NCBI GenBank assembly: GCA_958421035.1
Contig: CATZKS010000121.1
Location: 1-5,380, forward strand
Source: an uncultured Collinsella sp.
GTDB taxonomy: Bacteria > Actinomycetota > Coriobacteriia > Coriobacteriales > Coriobacteriaceae
DNA: 5,380 nt
Direction of reading: 5' to 3'
Part shown: positions 5,338 to 5,380 of the stretch, piece after piece
How positions within the stretch are numbered: the first letter of the stretch is position 1
Layout: the number at the start of each line of letters is the position of its first letter
Translations under genes and position numbers: made by a program
Notes under the pieces: model-generated
Database searches by the model: none
What the model was told of the DNA's origin: nothing
The model's input: only the letters and a program-made list of their open reading frames with translations

Positions 5338-5380
5338 TGGAGGCGTTTTCGTTTGGCAGTTACTATCCCGGCGATAGTGC
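5337..5380 (+). CDS. ecfT: EcfT, ECF transmembrane coupling subunit (5' end only)
   Basis: The ATG overlaps the preceding stop by one base (TGATG) and is preceded by AGAGGAGGG (5322-5330), a strong ribosome binding site inside the ecfA coding region. The visible residues MEAFSFGSYYPGDS match the usual EcfT start, which places a G-x-Y-x-P-G-x-S motif just before the conserved HRLDPRTK segment expected beyond the window. EcfT is the membrane scaffold whose coupling helices join the ATPases to the S component. Only 14 full codons are present, so the call relies on this short motif plus gene order. Confidence 0.85.
   Translation, partial: MEAFSFGSYYPGDS

Overview
The window looks like chromosomal DNA from a GC-rich actinobacterium, most likely a Coriobacteriia member close to Collinsella. 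This rests on strongly C/G-ending codons in groEL, a groES-groEL pair with no visible CIRCE operator, and a riboflavin ECF operon with a fused EcfA1-EcfA2 ATPase. The assignment comes from family knowledge and was not tested by a search. All confident genes lie on the + strand.

Layout: positions 1-250 hold the terminator of an upstream gene and the groES promoter region. Next come groES (251-544) and groEL (641-2278), separated by a 96-base spacer with two mutually exclusive hairpins. Positions 2279-2610 contain no credible gene but are full of palindromes. The main one is a nested palindrome with perfect 33-base outer arms around a perfect 16-base terminator-like hairpin; two more hairpins follow. 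From about 2615 a promoter leads into an FMN riboswitch (about 2651-2837). It controls ribU (2846-3436), a fused ecfA1-ecfA2 gene (3433-5337) and the first 44 bases of ecfT (from 5337), which runs off the window.

How the genes work together: GroES and GroEL form the folding chamber that refolds cytosolic proteins with ATP. The second operon is a complete ECF vitamin importer: RibU binds riboflavin in the membrane, the tandem ATPase supplies both nucleotide-binding domains, and EcfT couples them. The three genes overlap by 4 bases and 1 base, so they are probably translationally coupled. The riboswitch P1 helix can be drawn through the ribU Shine-Dalgarno sequence, so FMN, made from imported riboflavin, would shut off translation of the importer.

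No wholly new multi-gene system is visible. The parts most worth a second look are the nested palindrome after groEL, the unusual EcfA fusion with a basic insert in its second half, and the groES upstream region with its repeated GTATAACC box.
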